This document shows, piece by piece, positions 7,910 through 17,543 of a DNA stretch of 60,119 nt (position 1 is its first letter; every line of letters starts with the position of its first letter). The DNA comes from Novosphingobium sp. KCTC 2891 (GTDB lineage Bacteria; Pseudomonadota; Alphaproteobacteria; Sphingomonadales; Sphingomonadaceae): the NCBI RefSeq assembly GCF_025938155.1, contig NZ_JAPCZG010000015.1, positions 1-60,119 of the forward strand. Direction: 5' to 3'. Made by a program: the position numbers and the translations under genes. The notes under the pieces were generated by a model. That model was given only the letters and a program-made list of their open reading frames with translations. It was not told the origin of the DNA and did not search any database.

Positions 7910-8667
7910 ACCGAATGAATTGGACCAAGGCTGGACCGCTCGTGGCGCTGGCCGGATGCGCGCTGGCCGGGGCGCCGGCCCACGCTGGCGTCGTGCCCAC
8001 CGGCGGGATCGAGGCGGCGACCGACGAAGTGCGCCGCGGCATCAGCTGGAGCGGCGGCGATCCGGTTGCCTCGGCCGACGTGCAGGCAGAAGTGGCGGGT
8101 TTCGACGCCTCTGCGCGCGTGGTCACCACGCGCGGCGCGGACCGCCATGCGGGCGCGGACGCGGTCGCCGATCTGGAACTGGGCAAGAGCTTCGACGCCG
8201 GCGCGCTGACGCTGCGCGGTGCCGTGACCGGGCATGTCTTTGCCGGCGCCGAGCGCAAGATGGACTATGTGGAACTGGGCCTTGGCGCGCGCTACGGGCT
8301 GGGCCCGCTCGACATGGGCGTGGGCGCGATCTTCGCGCCCAGCCAGTCCGCGATCGGGGGCGACAACCTCTACCTCTACACCAATGCGCGGGTCGGGCTG
8401 CCCGCTTTCCCGATCAGCCTGACCGCGGCGGCCGGCTATACCACTGGCGGCAGCGACGGCTCCTTGCGCGCGGCGCGGCTGCGTCCCGGCGGCGACTATG
8501 CCGACTGGCGGGTTGGGCTGGAATACAGCCAGTTCCCGTTCACCGTCGGCGTCGACTACGCCGGCAACGACATCAGCAAGGCCCGCGCGCTGGCCAGCGG
8601 ATCGCCCTATGCCGATGCGGCGCACATCGGTGACCGGGTGGTCGCGCGGCTTCGCTTCGGGTTCTGA
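7906..8667 (+). CDS. TorF-family putative porin
   Basis: This 253-residue protein starts with a signal peptide (ALAGCALAGAPAHA). A beta-rich body follows with alternating aromatic and Gly strands (YVELGLGARYGLG, NLYLYTNARVGLP, WRVGLEYSQFPFTVGVDYAGND) and ends in an aromatic residue (RLRFGF), as expected for an outer-membrane barrel recognised by BAM. The opening phrase GIEAATDEVRRGISWSGG is typical of the TorF/'Gcw_chp' putative porins common in Proteobacteria. ATG 7906 overlaps the stop of the upstream exported protein. The substrate is unknown. Confidence 0.85.
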   Translation: MNRMNWTKAGPLVALAGCALAGAPAHAGVVPTGGIEAATDEVRRGISWSGGDPVASADVQAEVAGFDASARVVTTRGADRHAGADAVADLELGKSFDAGALTLRGAVTGHVFAGAERKMDYVELGLGARYGLGPLDMGVGAIFAPSQSAIGGDNLYLYTNARVGLPAFPISLTAAAGYTTGGSDGSLRAARLRPGGDYADWRVGLEYSQFPFTVGVDYAGNDISKARALASGSPYADAAHIGDRVVARLRFGF

Positions 8668-8706
8668 CTTGGGCTGAGGGTCTGAGGGGGACCGGCCCGG
8701 CGCGTT

Positions 8707-10254
8707 TCAGCGCCGGGCGGCCGTGTCGTACCAGGCCGCGATGTCGTCATGCATCCGCGTTAGTTCGCGCGGGTTGAGATAGACCATGTGGCCGCTCTCG
8801 TAATAGCGGAAGGCGATGTTCTGGCGCAGCGCCGGGGTCAGCATCATGTGCGCGACGTCGTACTCGGTGGAGTAGAACGGCGTCGCCGCATCATAATATC
8901 CGTTGAGAAACAATACCTTGAGGTCGGGATTTGTGCGCATTGTCGAGGCCAGGTCGACAGCGGTGTTCGGCGCCGGCTGGGGATAGCGTTCACCGGGCGC
9001 GCGGTGCTTCCAGTCCCAGTCAAACGTGCCGTCGCGGGCGGACAGCTTGTAGGGCATATCTGTCTTGTAACCAAGAACTTGACTGGCATAGTTGCGGAAG
9101 CCAGCGAAGTAGGCGCCGGTGATCGCGGTGCTGGCGGGGTCGTCCTCGGGGCTGTCGGCGTTGGCGTCGCCCACGTTGAGCAGGTAGCGCGTGTCGAGCC
9201 GGCCGGTGGCGACGCCGCGGTCGCGCAGCAGCTCGGTCTGGAAGTGCGACAGGCTGATGCGCAAGTTCGCACGCAGGATGAAGTCTTCGGACAGGCCGGT
9301 ACAGGCGGCCATCCGGCGCGCCACATCGCGCTTCTCCGCATCGGTGATCGCATCGCCCTTGGCCAGCGCAGCGGCATAAGGACCGGCGACGAAGGCGCGC
9401 ACGTCCGTCAGGAAGGCTTCGAGGCTGGCGGGCCGATTGGGCACGCGGCCGTGATACCACGCGGTGGCGGCGAAGGTCGGAAACAGGATCTGATAGTTCT
9501 GGTCGTAGCCGGGCTGGCGCACGCCGTAGTTGAGGATCGTGGACAGCAGGACGATGCCGTCGAGGCTCATGCCGCGTTCCTCCAGCACCGCGCCGACCGC
9601 GCCCGAGCGCAGCGTGCCGTAGCTTTCGCCGAACAGCACCTTGGGGCTGGACCAGCGGTTGAACTTGTCGACATAGCGCATGATGCCCCGCGCGAAGGCG
9701 TCGGCGTCCTGGTCCACGCCCCAGAAGTCCTTGCCGGTCTTGTCGCCCAGCGGCCGCGACCAGCCTGCGCCGATCGCGTCGATGAACACCATGTCGGTCT
9801 TGTCGATCAGCGAATCCGGGTTGGGGCGCACGGCATAGCGGCTGGGCGCGACGTAGATCGGATCGTCGGTGGCGACGCGCACCGGCGCGAAGCTGCCCAT
9901 GTGCAACCAGACCGTGGGCGAGCCGGGGCCGCCATTGTAGAAGAAGGTGACCGGCCGGTTGCCGCCGCCATCGCGGGTGTAGGCGGTGTAGAACATGGTC
10001 GCGACCGGCTTGCCATCGTCATCGCGGATGGTGAGCGTGCCGGCGGTCGCGGTGTAGGCAATCTTCTGCCCGCGCACGGTGACGCTGCCCTTGCTGGTGC
10101 TGGCCTGTTCCTCCACCGGCGGGCGGACCCAGGCCTTTTCGACATCGGCCTTCAGTGCTTCGGCGTGGGATTTCGGCTCGGCCGGCTTGTCCTGCGCGAG
10201 GACCGGAGTGGCGGCGGTGGCGGCAAGCAGCAGCGCGGACAGCACGGGGCGCAT
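8707..10254 (-). CDS. S10-family serine carboxypeptidase, exported
   Basis: The 515-residue product has a signal peptide ending ATPVLA|QDKP. It is an alpha/beta-hydrolase of peptidase family S10: the oxyanion motif FFYNGGPGSPTVW, the nucleophile Ser211 in GESYG, a C-terminal catalytic Asp in FLNGYYDAATPF and the His in YESGHMVYL are all present in the correct order. S10 enzymes remove C-terminal residues from peptides at acidic pH. Bacterial versions such as this are periplasmic or secreted and may help use exogenous peptides. The gene is monocistronic and convergent with the TorF-like porin gene (39 bases apart). Confidence 0.93.
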   Translation of the reverse strand: MRPVLSALLLAATAATPVLAQDKPAEPKSHAEALKADVEKAWVRPPVEEQASTSKGSVTVRGQKIAYTATAGTLTIRDDDGKPVATMFYTAYTRDGGGNRPVTFFYNGGPGSPTVWLHMGSFAPVRVATDDPIYVAPSRYAVRPNPDSLIDKTDMVFIDAIGAGWSRPLGDKTGKDFWGVDQDADAFARGIMRYVDKFNRWSSPKVLFGESYGTLRSGAVGAVLEERGMSLDGIVLLSTILNYGVRQPGYDQNYQILFPTFAATAWYHGRVPNRPASLEAFLTDVRAFVAGPYAAALAKGDAITDAEKRDVARRMAACTGLSEDFILRANLRISLSHFQTELLRDRGVATGRLDTRYLLNVGDANADSPEDDPASTAITGAYFAGFRNYASQVLGYKTDMPYKLSARDGTFDWDWKHRAPGERYPQPAPNTAVDLASTMRTNPDLKVLFLNGYYDAATPFYSTEYDVAHMMLTPALRQNIAFRYYESGHMVYLNPRELTRMHDDIAAWYDTAARR

Positions 10255-10385
10255 CGTAAATCCCTGAAATGATTGTGGTCTGGTTCTCCGGTCAGAACGG
10301 CCGGAGCGCTCGTGCTAGGCGCGAGAGGGTATCGTTTGCAACTACCTTCTTGCCGCCGAGAGGCCCATCAGACAGGCAGGACCAC

Positions 10386-10739
10386 TCAAACAGGCAGGCC
10401 GGCGCGGCGGCCAAGAGCGACCATCGCCGTGGTCAGCACGATCGCGGCGAGTGAGCCGGCAATGAGCGTGGGGGCAAGGCCAAGCCCGCGCCGGAACATC
10501 AGCGCCATCAGGCCGAAAGCGGGAAGGGCGGCGGCGACATAGCAGGCCGTGCCCAGCACATAATCGGCGGCGCGCGCCGTATCGTGCGTGTCGCGCCACA
10601 GCCAGGTGAGCGCGAGCAGGGTGGTGAGGGGCAGGGAACCGACCAGCGCGCCCCAGCCGGGGCTGCGCCGGGCGATTTCGGAGGCAGCGGCGATGAGGAT
10701 GCCCGAAACGAGCGCCTTGATGGCCAGCTGCCCCCACAT
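10386..10739 (-). CDS. DUF3147-like small membrane protein
   Basis: This 117-residue protein has four predicted transmembrane segments (LAIKALVSGILIAAA, ALVGSLPLTTLLALTWLW, VLGTACYVAAALPAFGLMALMF, TLIAGSLAAIVLTTAMVAL). The pattern SEIARRSPGWGALVGSLPL resembles the DUF3147 family, whose function is unknown. It starts at ATG 10739, eight bases after the stop of the peroxiredoxin gene on the same strand, so the two are probably co-transcribed. Confidence 0.8.
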   Translation of the reverse strand: MWGQLAIKALVSGILIAAASEIARRSPGWGALVGSLPLTTLLALTWLWRDTHDTARAADYVLGTACYVAAALPAFGLMALMFRRGLGLAPTLIAGSLAAIVLTTAMVALGRRAGLPV

Positions 10740-10747
10740 TGTTGTTA

Positions 10748-11227
10748 TCAGAGCGTTTCGAGCATGTGCTCGGCCGAGGAGACCTTGAAGTCGCCCGGAG
10801 CTTCGACGTTGAGCTGCTCGACCACGCCGTCGTTGACGATCATCGAGAAGCGCTGGCCGCGCGTGCCGAGGCCGAAGCCCGAGCCGTCCATGGTGAGGCC
10901 GACGGCCTTGGCGAAATCGGCGTTGCCATCGGCCAGCATGGTGACGTCGGCCGAACCCGAAGCCGCGCTCCAGGCCTTCATCACGAAGGGATCGTTGACG
11001 GCGGTGCAGGCGATCTCGTCGATGCCCTTGGCCTTCAGGTCGGCGGCCTTGTCGACATAGCCCGGCAGGTGCTTGGCCGAGCAGGTGGGCGTGAAGGCGC
11101 CCGGCACCGAGAACAGCGCCACGCGCTTGCCCTTGAAGTAATCGGCCGACTGGACCGCTTCGGGGCCGTCCTGCGTGGCCTTGACCAGCTTCACGTCGGG
11201 CAGCTTGTCTCCAACCGAAATCGTCAT
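10748..11227 (-). CDS. Peroxiredoxin (Prx5/redoxin type)
   Basis: The 159-residue length is typical for Prx5-type enzymes. The peroxidatic cysteine is Cys49 in PGAFTPTCSAKHLPGY, the diagnostic Prx5 signature (PxxxTxxC). SMIVNDGVVEQLNVEAPG matches the C-terminal part of the thioredoxin fold. It reduces H2O2 and organic hydroperoxides, usually with glutaredoxin or thioredoxin as reductant. An AGGAAA ribosome-binding site precedes ATG 11227. It is divergent from ahcY, and the shared 216-base region contains a palindromic operator candidate. Confidence 0.95.
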   Translation of the reverse strand: MTISVGDKLPDVKLVKATQDGPEAVQSADYFKGKRVALFSVPGAFTPTCSAKHLPGYVDKAADLKAKGIDEIACTAVNDPFVMKAWSAASGSADVTMLADGNADFAKAVGLTMDGSGFGLGTRGQRFSMIVNDGVVEQLNVEAPGDFKVSSAEHMLETL

Positions 11228-11329
11228 CCCCAATTTCCTTTCTTTTACGCTGTTGCCCGCCGGATATAGGCCGGGTGCGTGACAGCGCAACCACAGGTCG
11301 GCGCGGCGGCGCAGATTCCCTGCGAACAG

Positions 11330-11349
11330 ATATAAAGGTATCTTTATAT
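11330..11349. promoter_or_regulatory. SahR-like operator palindrome upstream of ahcY
   Basis: ATATAAAG-GTAT-CTTTATAT is a 20-bp palindrome with perfect 8-bp arms, 95 bases upstream of the ahcY start. SahR, an ArsR-family repressor of the S-adenosylhomocysteine recycling genes in Proteobacteria, binds palindromes of this kind (AAAGATATCTTT core, from memory). It lies between ahcY and the divergent peroxiredoxin gene and could affect both. The sahR gene itself is not in this window. Confidence 0.65.
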
Positions 11350-11443
11350 TGTGTTTGCGAAAGAAGCCCCGAGCGACTAAGGCTCGGCATAGCAGGGCCT
11401 GCTGCGGGCGGGCCGGAAAGACTTTCAATCCAGGAGACAGCTT

Positions 11444-12856
<1,413 letters not shown>

Positions 12857-12911
12857 ACGGCGGCAGCGCACAGGTCCGGGCCAAGGCTCGGACCGGTGAC
12901 GGAAACAAATG

Positions 12912-12943
12912 CGGCGCTCTCGTGAAAGCGGGGGCGCCGTTTT
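12912..12943 (+). terminator. Intrinsic terminator after ahcY
   Basis: A GC-rich hairpin pairs CGGCGCTCTC (from 12912) with GGGGGCGCCG (to 12939), with G-U pairs near the loop, followed by four T. It lies about 55 bases after the ahcY stop. Confidence 0.8.
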
Positions 12944-13037
12944 GTCTTGGCGGTAAACGCTGCTTACGCTCCGCTAATCGCAGGCGTGCCATTGTCCCGC
13001 ATTGCAATGCGCGGGTGCGCCGCTTAGCGATGGGACG

Positions 13038-15380
13038 ATGCTGCTCAATCATACCGCGCTGGTGCTGATCGGATTGCTGCTGGCGGCATGGACGCTGGCG
13101 GCCGTCTGGGCCGTGCTGGCGGCGCGCAAGCGCCTGCGCCGGGCCGAAGCCGCGCAGCGGCTGGCGCGGCGGCTTTCGCGCATGGTCGAGGAATCGCCCG
13201 CGCTGCCGCTGCTGGTGCGTGCGGACGGCCGGATCGAGGGGCCGCCGCGGCTGGCCGGGTGGTTCGGGCTGGATGCCATGCCGGGCTACCTCAGCGAACT
13301 CGACGCGGGCGAGCGCGGGCTGGACGAAGTGCAGCTGTCGAAGCTGGGCGACGCGGTGCGCCGCGCGCAGAAGTCCGGCGCGCCGTTCCGCATCGCGCTG
13401 ATCCCGCGCGGCGGCAAGCGCAGCCTGGGTGCGACGGGGCATCTGGCCGACCCGCAGATTTCGCCCGGCGGCGCGGCGCTGGTCTGGTTCTTCGATTTTT
13501 CCGACAGCGAGGAGGAACTGCTCCGGCTGCGGAGCGAGACCGCGCAGGCGCGTGCCGACTTCGCCGGGCTTTCCGGACTGATCGAGGCGGCGCCGCTGCC
13601 GATGTGGTTCCGCACGCCCGACATGCAGCTGCGGCTGGTCAACAGCGCCTACGTCAAGGCGGTGGGTGCCCGCAGTGCCGAGGACGTGGTCGCGGATGGC
13701 ATCGAGCTGGTCGAGCCGACCGACGGGCTGACGCCCGCGCAGGTCGCGCGGCAGGTTCATGCGCGCAAGGCTCCGATTTCCCGCATCGTCTCCGCCACGA
13801 TCGGCGGGCAGCGCCGCTCGCTGCGCGTGTCCGACCTTCCGCTCGGCGAGGAAGGCGTGGCGGGGTATGCCGTCGACATCGAGGAAATGGAGGAGCTGAC
13901 CCGCCAGTTCCGCCGTTTCCGCGAGGCGCAGCGCCAGATGCTCGACACGCTGTCCGCCGGGATCGCGCAGTTCGACGAGAAGCGGAACCTGGTCTTCGCG
14001 AACCAGCCGTTCCTGCGGATCTTCGCGATCCCTCAGGCCTGGGTGGTCGATACACCGCCCTTCGATCGGGTGCTCGACCGGATGCGCGATGGCGGGCGGC
14101 TGCCCGAAGTGCGCGACTTTCCCGAATGGCGGCGCGAGCGGCAGGGATGGTTCCTGGCGAGCGAACCGCGCGAGGAGCCATGGCACCTTTCGGACGGCAC
14201 GCACCTTCGCGTCGTGGGCCAGCCGATGCCCGATGGCGGGCTGCTGATGATCTTCGAGGACCGCACCGAGCAGTTGCAGCTTTCCGCCACGCGCGACACG
14301 CTGCTGCGCACGCGCACGGCGACGTTCGACAACCTGTTCGAATCGCTCGCGGTGTTCGGGCCGGACGGCAAGTTGCAGCTGTGGAACCGGCGCTTTGCGG
14401 GCGACTGGGGGCTGGAGGAGGATTTCCTCGCCACCCATCCGCGCGCCGACGTGCTGCTGACGCGCATCGCCCGGCAGCTGAAGCGCGCGTCGCAAGTGGG
14501 CACGATCGGGCAGGTGATCCAGGCGGCGACGCTGGAGCGCAAGCAGAAGAGCGGACGCATCGCGCTGGCCGATGGACGCCATCTGGAGTTCGCTGGCGTG
14601 CCGCTGCCCGATGGCAACGGCCTGCTGACCGTGCTCGACATCACCGATTCGCAGAAGGCCGAGACCGCGCTGCGCGAGCGGAATGCCGCGCTGGTCGAGG
14701 CGGATGCGGTGAAGACCCGCTTCATCGCCAACATGAGCTATGAGTTCCGCACGCCGCTGACCTCGATCGGCGGCTTTGCCGAGATGCTGGCCGCCGGGAT
14801 CGCGGGCGAACTGACGCCGCAGGGGCAGGAATACGTCGCTGCCATTCTCGCCTCGGTCGAGCGGCTGGGGCAGCAGATCGAGAACGTGCTCGACCTGTCG
14901 CAGAGCGAGGCCGGCACGCTGCCGCTGGCGCAGGAACGGGTCGAGCTGTTTCCGCTGCTGACCGAAGTGGTGCACGAACGCGCCGAGCGGCTGGCGGCGG
15001 GCAAGCTGACGCTGGACCTGCGCGGCAGCGATGCGGTGGGCGCGGTGACGGGCGACGCACGCCGCTTGCGCCGGGCGTTTGGCGAACTGCTCGACAATGC
15101 GATTGCGGCCACGCCCGAAGGCGGGCGCATCCTGGTCGAATGTGGGCGGCGCAAGGGGCAGTTGCAGGTCGTGGTATCGGACAATGGCAGGGGCATGGAG
15201 CCGGCGGTGCTGGCGCGCGCGCTGGAAGGGCTGAAGATCAGCGCAGACGGGCGCGGCATCGAGCGGCGCAGCGGGCTGGGGCTGCCGCTGGTACGCCAGC
15301 TGGTGGAAGCGCACGGCGGCGCGCTGGAAGTGCTGTCGGAACCGGGTGAGGGCACCAGCGCGATCGTGACTCTGCCGTGA
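13038..15380 (+). CDS. divL: DivL-like cell-cycle pseudokinase (H-box Tyr)
   Basis: This protein of about 780 residues has one N-terminal membrane segment (ALVLIGLLLAAWTLAAVWAVLA), a run of PAS-like domains (about 60-540), a HisKA dimerisation domain and a HATPase domain (LLDNAIAATPEGG, VSDNGRGM, GLGLPLVRQL). The H-box reads FIANMSYEFRTPLT: Tyr568 stands where sensor kinases have the phosphorylated His. A Tyr here defines DivL, which in Caulobacter binds DivK~P and controls the CckA-ChpT-CtrA pathway. Size, domain order and the downstream neighbours tsaE, amgK, murU and addAB all support orthology. ATG 13038 is preferred over the in-frame TTG 13002 because it leads straight into the membrane anchor. 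It is probably the first gene of the operon. Confidence 0.9.
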   Translation: MLLNHTALVLIGLLLAAWTLAAVWAVLAARKRLRRAEAAQRLARRLSRMVEESPALPLLVRADGRIEGPPRLAGWFGLDAMPGYLSELDAGERGLDEVQLSKLGDAVRRAQKSGAPFRIALIPRGGKRSLGATGHLADPQISPGGAALVWFFDFSDSEEELLRLRSETAQARADFAGLSGLIEAAPLPMWFRTPDMQLRLVNSAYVKAVGARSAEDVVADGIELVEPTDGLTPAQVARQVHARKAPISRIVSATIGGQRRSLRVSDLPLGEEGVAGYAVDIEEMEELTRQFRRFREAQRQMLDTLSAGIAQFDEKRNLVFANQPFLRIFAIPQAWVVDTPPFDRVLDRMRDGGRLPEVRDFPEWRRERQGWFLASEPREEPWHLSDGTHLRVVGQPMPDGGLLMIFEDRTEQLQLSATRDTLLRTRTATFDNLFESLAVFGPDGKLQLWNRRFAGDWGLEEDFLATHPRADVLLTRIARQLKRASQVGTIGQVIQAATLERKQKSGRIALADGRHLEFAGVPLPDGNGLLTVLDITDSQKAETALRERNAALVEADAVKTRFIANMSYEFRTPLTSIGGFAEMLAAGIAGELTPQGQEYVAAILASVERLGQQIENVLDLSQSEAGTLPLAQERVELFPLLTEVVHERAERLAAGKLTLDLRGSDAVGAVTGDARRLRRAFGELLDNAIAATPEGGRILVECGRRKGQLQVVVSDNGRGMEPAVLARALEGLKISADGRGIERRSGLGLPLVRQLVEAHGGALEVLSEPGEGTSAIVTLP

Positions 15381-15841
15381 GCGAGGCTGGCGTGACAATC
15401 CCGCTGCCCGATATCGAGGCCACCGCCGTGCTGGCCCGCCGGATCGCCGGGCGCCTGCGTCCGGGCGATGTCGTGGCGCTTCAGGGCACGCTGGGCGCGG
15501 GCAAGACCACGCTGGCCCGCGCGATCGTGGCGGCGCTGGGCTATGAAGGCGAGGTGCCAAGTCCCAGCTTCGCGATCATCGAGGTCTATGACCCGCCATC
15601 GGTGCGCCTGCCGCTGGTCCATGCCGATTTCTACCGGCTGGACGATCCGTCGGAGGCGGAGGAACTGGGTCTGGACGATTACCGCGAGGGCGCGGCGCTG
15701 CTGGCGGAATGGCCGGAAAACGCCGGCGGCTTCGCGCATGAGCCGGGATGCCTGACGGTCCGGCTGGAAATCTTGGATAACGGGCGCGTGGCCATTGTCG
15801 AGCCGGGTCTGGATTGGCTAGAGCGCGGGGCATGGACGTAA
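15377..15841 (+). CDS. tsaE: tRNA threonylcarbamoyladenosine biosynthesis ATPase TsaE
   Basis: TsaE is the ATPase that activates the TsaB-TsaD complex to make t6A at position 37 of ANN-decoding tRNAs. The product has 154 residues. It has a P-loop GTLGAGKT (37-44), the conserved SPSFAIIEVY segment, HADFYRLDDPSEAEELGLDDY and an acidic WPENAG near the end. The start is GTG 15377, overlapping the divL stop by four bases, so translation is coupled. The stop in turn overlaps the start of amgK. Confidence 0.96.
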   Translation: MSEAGVTIPLPDIEATAVLARRIAGRLRPGDVVALQGTLGAGKTTLARAIVAALGYEGEVPSPSFAIIEVYDPPSVRLPLVHADFYRLDDPSEAEELGLDDYREGAALLAEWPENAGGFAHEPGCLTVRLEILDNGRVAIVEPGLDWLERGAWT

Positions 15842-16824
15842 GCATTCCCGCTGGTGTCGAACCTTTCCTGGCCGCTGCCGGCTGGACGGGCGCGATTATC
15901 GAACCGCTGCCCGGTGACGCATCGTTCCGGCGCTATTTCCGTATCCGCCGGTCAACCGGCAGCGCGATGCTGATGCACGCGCCGCCCCCGCATGAAGATC
16001 CGGAACCGTTCCTGCGCGCGGCCAAGTGGCTCGATGCGAACGGCCTCAACGCGCCGCAGATCCTGGCGGAGGATGCGGCGCAGGGCTTCGTCCTGCTGCA
16101 GGACTTCGGCGAAGTGCGGATGCGCGAATACCTCGATGCCTGGCCGCAGGACGAGGAGGAAGTCTACCGCTACGCCATCGACGCGCTGCTCCAGCTGCAC
16201 AAGCTGCCGGCGGGGCCGTTCACGGGCTACAACCTGTCCGAATACCTGCGCGAGGCAAAGCTGTTCGTCGACTGGTACTGCCCGGCGCGGGCGATCTATG
16301 TCGATGCGCGAGGCTATGCCTCGGCCTGGGAGGAAGTGCTGATGCCGCTGCTGCCGCACCAGCGGCCGGGCGTGACGGTGATGCGCGATTACCATGCCGA
16401 GAACATCATGCTCGACGGCGGGCTGCACCAGCAGGGGCTGCTCGATTTCCAGGACGCGCTGAACGGCCATCCGGCCTACGACCTCGTTTCCCTGCTTCAG
16501 GACGCGCGGCGCGACGTGTCGCCCGAACTGGAAGCGAAAATGTTCGACTACTACGTCGAGCGGGCACGGCCGGACTACGATTTCCTTGCCGACTACGCCC
16601 GGCTGGGTGCGCAGCGCAACGCCAAGATCGTGGGCATTTTCGTGCGACTGTGGAAGCGCGACGGCAAGCCGCGCTATCTCGACCTGATCCCGCGCGTGTG
16701 GGCGCTGCTGGAACGCGACCTTGCGCATCCTGCGCTGGCGCCGGTGGCGGCGTGGTTCGACCAGAACATTCCGGCCGAGCTGCGCGATCCGGCGGGCGTG
16801 CTGGGCGGGAGCTTCGCGGCGTGA
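15832..16824 (+). CDS. amgK: N-acetylmuramate/N-acetylglucosamine anomeric kinase AmgK
   Basis: This 330-residue aminoglycoside-phosphotransferase-fold kinase shows the N-lobe GDASFRRYFRI, the catalytic loop RDYHAENIML (HxDxxxxN variant) and the metal-binding LLDFQDALNGHPAYDL. In this position next to a MurU-type nucleotidyltransferase it is best read as AmgK, which phosphorylates MurNAc at the anomeric carbon to feed UDP-MurNAc without de novo synthesis. That route recycles cell-wall sugars and gives intrinsic fosfomycin tolerance in species that have it. ATG 15832 overlaps the end of tsaE by ten bases. Confidence 0.9.
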   Translation: MDVSIPAGVEPFLAAAGWTGAIIEPLPGDASFRRYFRIRRSTGSAMLMHAPPPHEDPEPFLRAAKWLDANGLNAPQILAEDAAQGFVLLQDFGEVRMREYLDAWPQDEEEVYRYAIDALLQLHKLPAGPFTGYNLSEYLREAKLFVDWYCPARAIYVDARGYASAWEEVLMPLLPHQRPGVTVMRDYHAENIMLDGGLHQQGLLDFQDALNGHPAYDLVSLLQDARRDVSPELEAKMFDYYVERARPDYDFLADYARLGAQRNAKIVGIFVRLWKRDGKPRYLDLIPRVWALLERDLAHPALAPVAAWFDQNIPAELRDPAGVLGGSFAA

Positions 16825-17543
16825 CGAAACCGCTGGCGAGCGACGTGGCGATGGTGCTGGCCGCCGGGCTGGGCAAGCGGATGCGGCCGCTCACCGCGTC
16901 GCGGCCCAAGCCGCTGGTGCGCGTGGACGGCCGGCCGCTGATCGACCACTGCCTCGACAAGCTGGACGAGGCGGGGATCGCCCGCGCGGTGGTCAACGTG
17001 CATTACCTGCCCGACCAGATGCGGGCGCATCTGGAAGGCCGCAAGACGCCGTCGATCGCGATCTCGGACGAGACAGACGCGCTGCTCGAAACGGGCGGCG
17101 GGGTGGTGCGCGCGCTGCCGCTGATCGGCGCCGACACGTTCTTCACCCTCAACAGCGACAACATCTGGCTGGATGGGCCGCGCAACGTCTTCGCCGCGCT
17201 GAGCGATGCGTGGGACGAGGACAAGATGGACGCGCTGTTGCTGGTGGTCAGCCATGCGCAGGCGTTCAACTATACCGGCATGGGCGATTTCCACCTCGAC
17301 CAGATGGGCAAGGTGAGCCGGCGCAAGCAGGGCCGCGTGGCGCCCTATATCTTCGCGGGCGTGCAGATCCTGTCGAAGCGGCTGCTGCGCGATGCGCCCG
17401 ACGGCGCGTTCTCGTTCAACGTGCTGTGGAACCGCGCCATCGAGGAAGGCCGGCTCTACGCGCTGCCGCTCACCGGGCTGTGGTACGAGGTGGGCGCGCC
17501 CGAGATGATCGCGCCGACCGAAGCCGCGCTGCAAAGTGGTTGA
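16821..17543 (+). CDS. murU: N-acetylmuramate-1-phosphate uridylyltransferase MurU
   Basis: This 240-residue sugar-nucleotidyltransferase has the signature MVLAAGLGKRMRPLT, the substrate lysine in SRPKPLVRV, LNSDNIWLDGP for metal binding and TGLWYEVGAPE near the end. MurU turns MurNAc-1-P plus UTP into UDP-MurNAc, completing the salvage begun by AmgK. The start is GTG 16821, which overlaps the amgK stop (GTGA). The 3' end overlaps the GTG start of addB. Confidence 0.93.
   Translation: MTKPLASDVAMVLAAGLGKRMRPLTASRPKPLVRVDGRPLIDHCLDKLDEAGIARAVVNVHYLPDQMRAHLEGRKTPSIAISDETDALLETGGGVVRALPLIGADTFFTLNSDNIWLDGPRNVFAALSDAWDEDKMDALLLVVSHAQAFNYTGMGDFHLDQMGKVSRRKQGRVAPYIFAGVQILSKRLLRDAPDGAFSFNVLWNRAIEEGRLYALPLTGLWYEVGAPEMIAPTEAALQSG

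Noticed and set aside
11360..11443. SAH riboswitch upstream of ahcY
   Set aside because: A small hairpin (11369-11387) with CGAGC/GCTCG is present, but the conserved GAGGAGCGCTGC core of SAH riboswitches is missing. The SahR-like palindrome explains regulation better.
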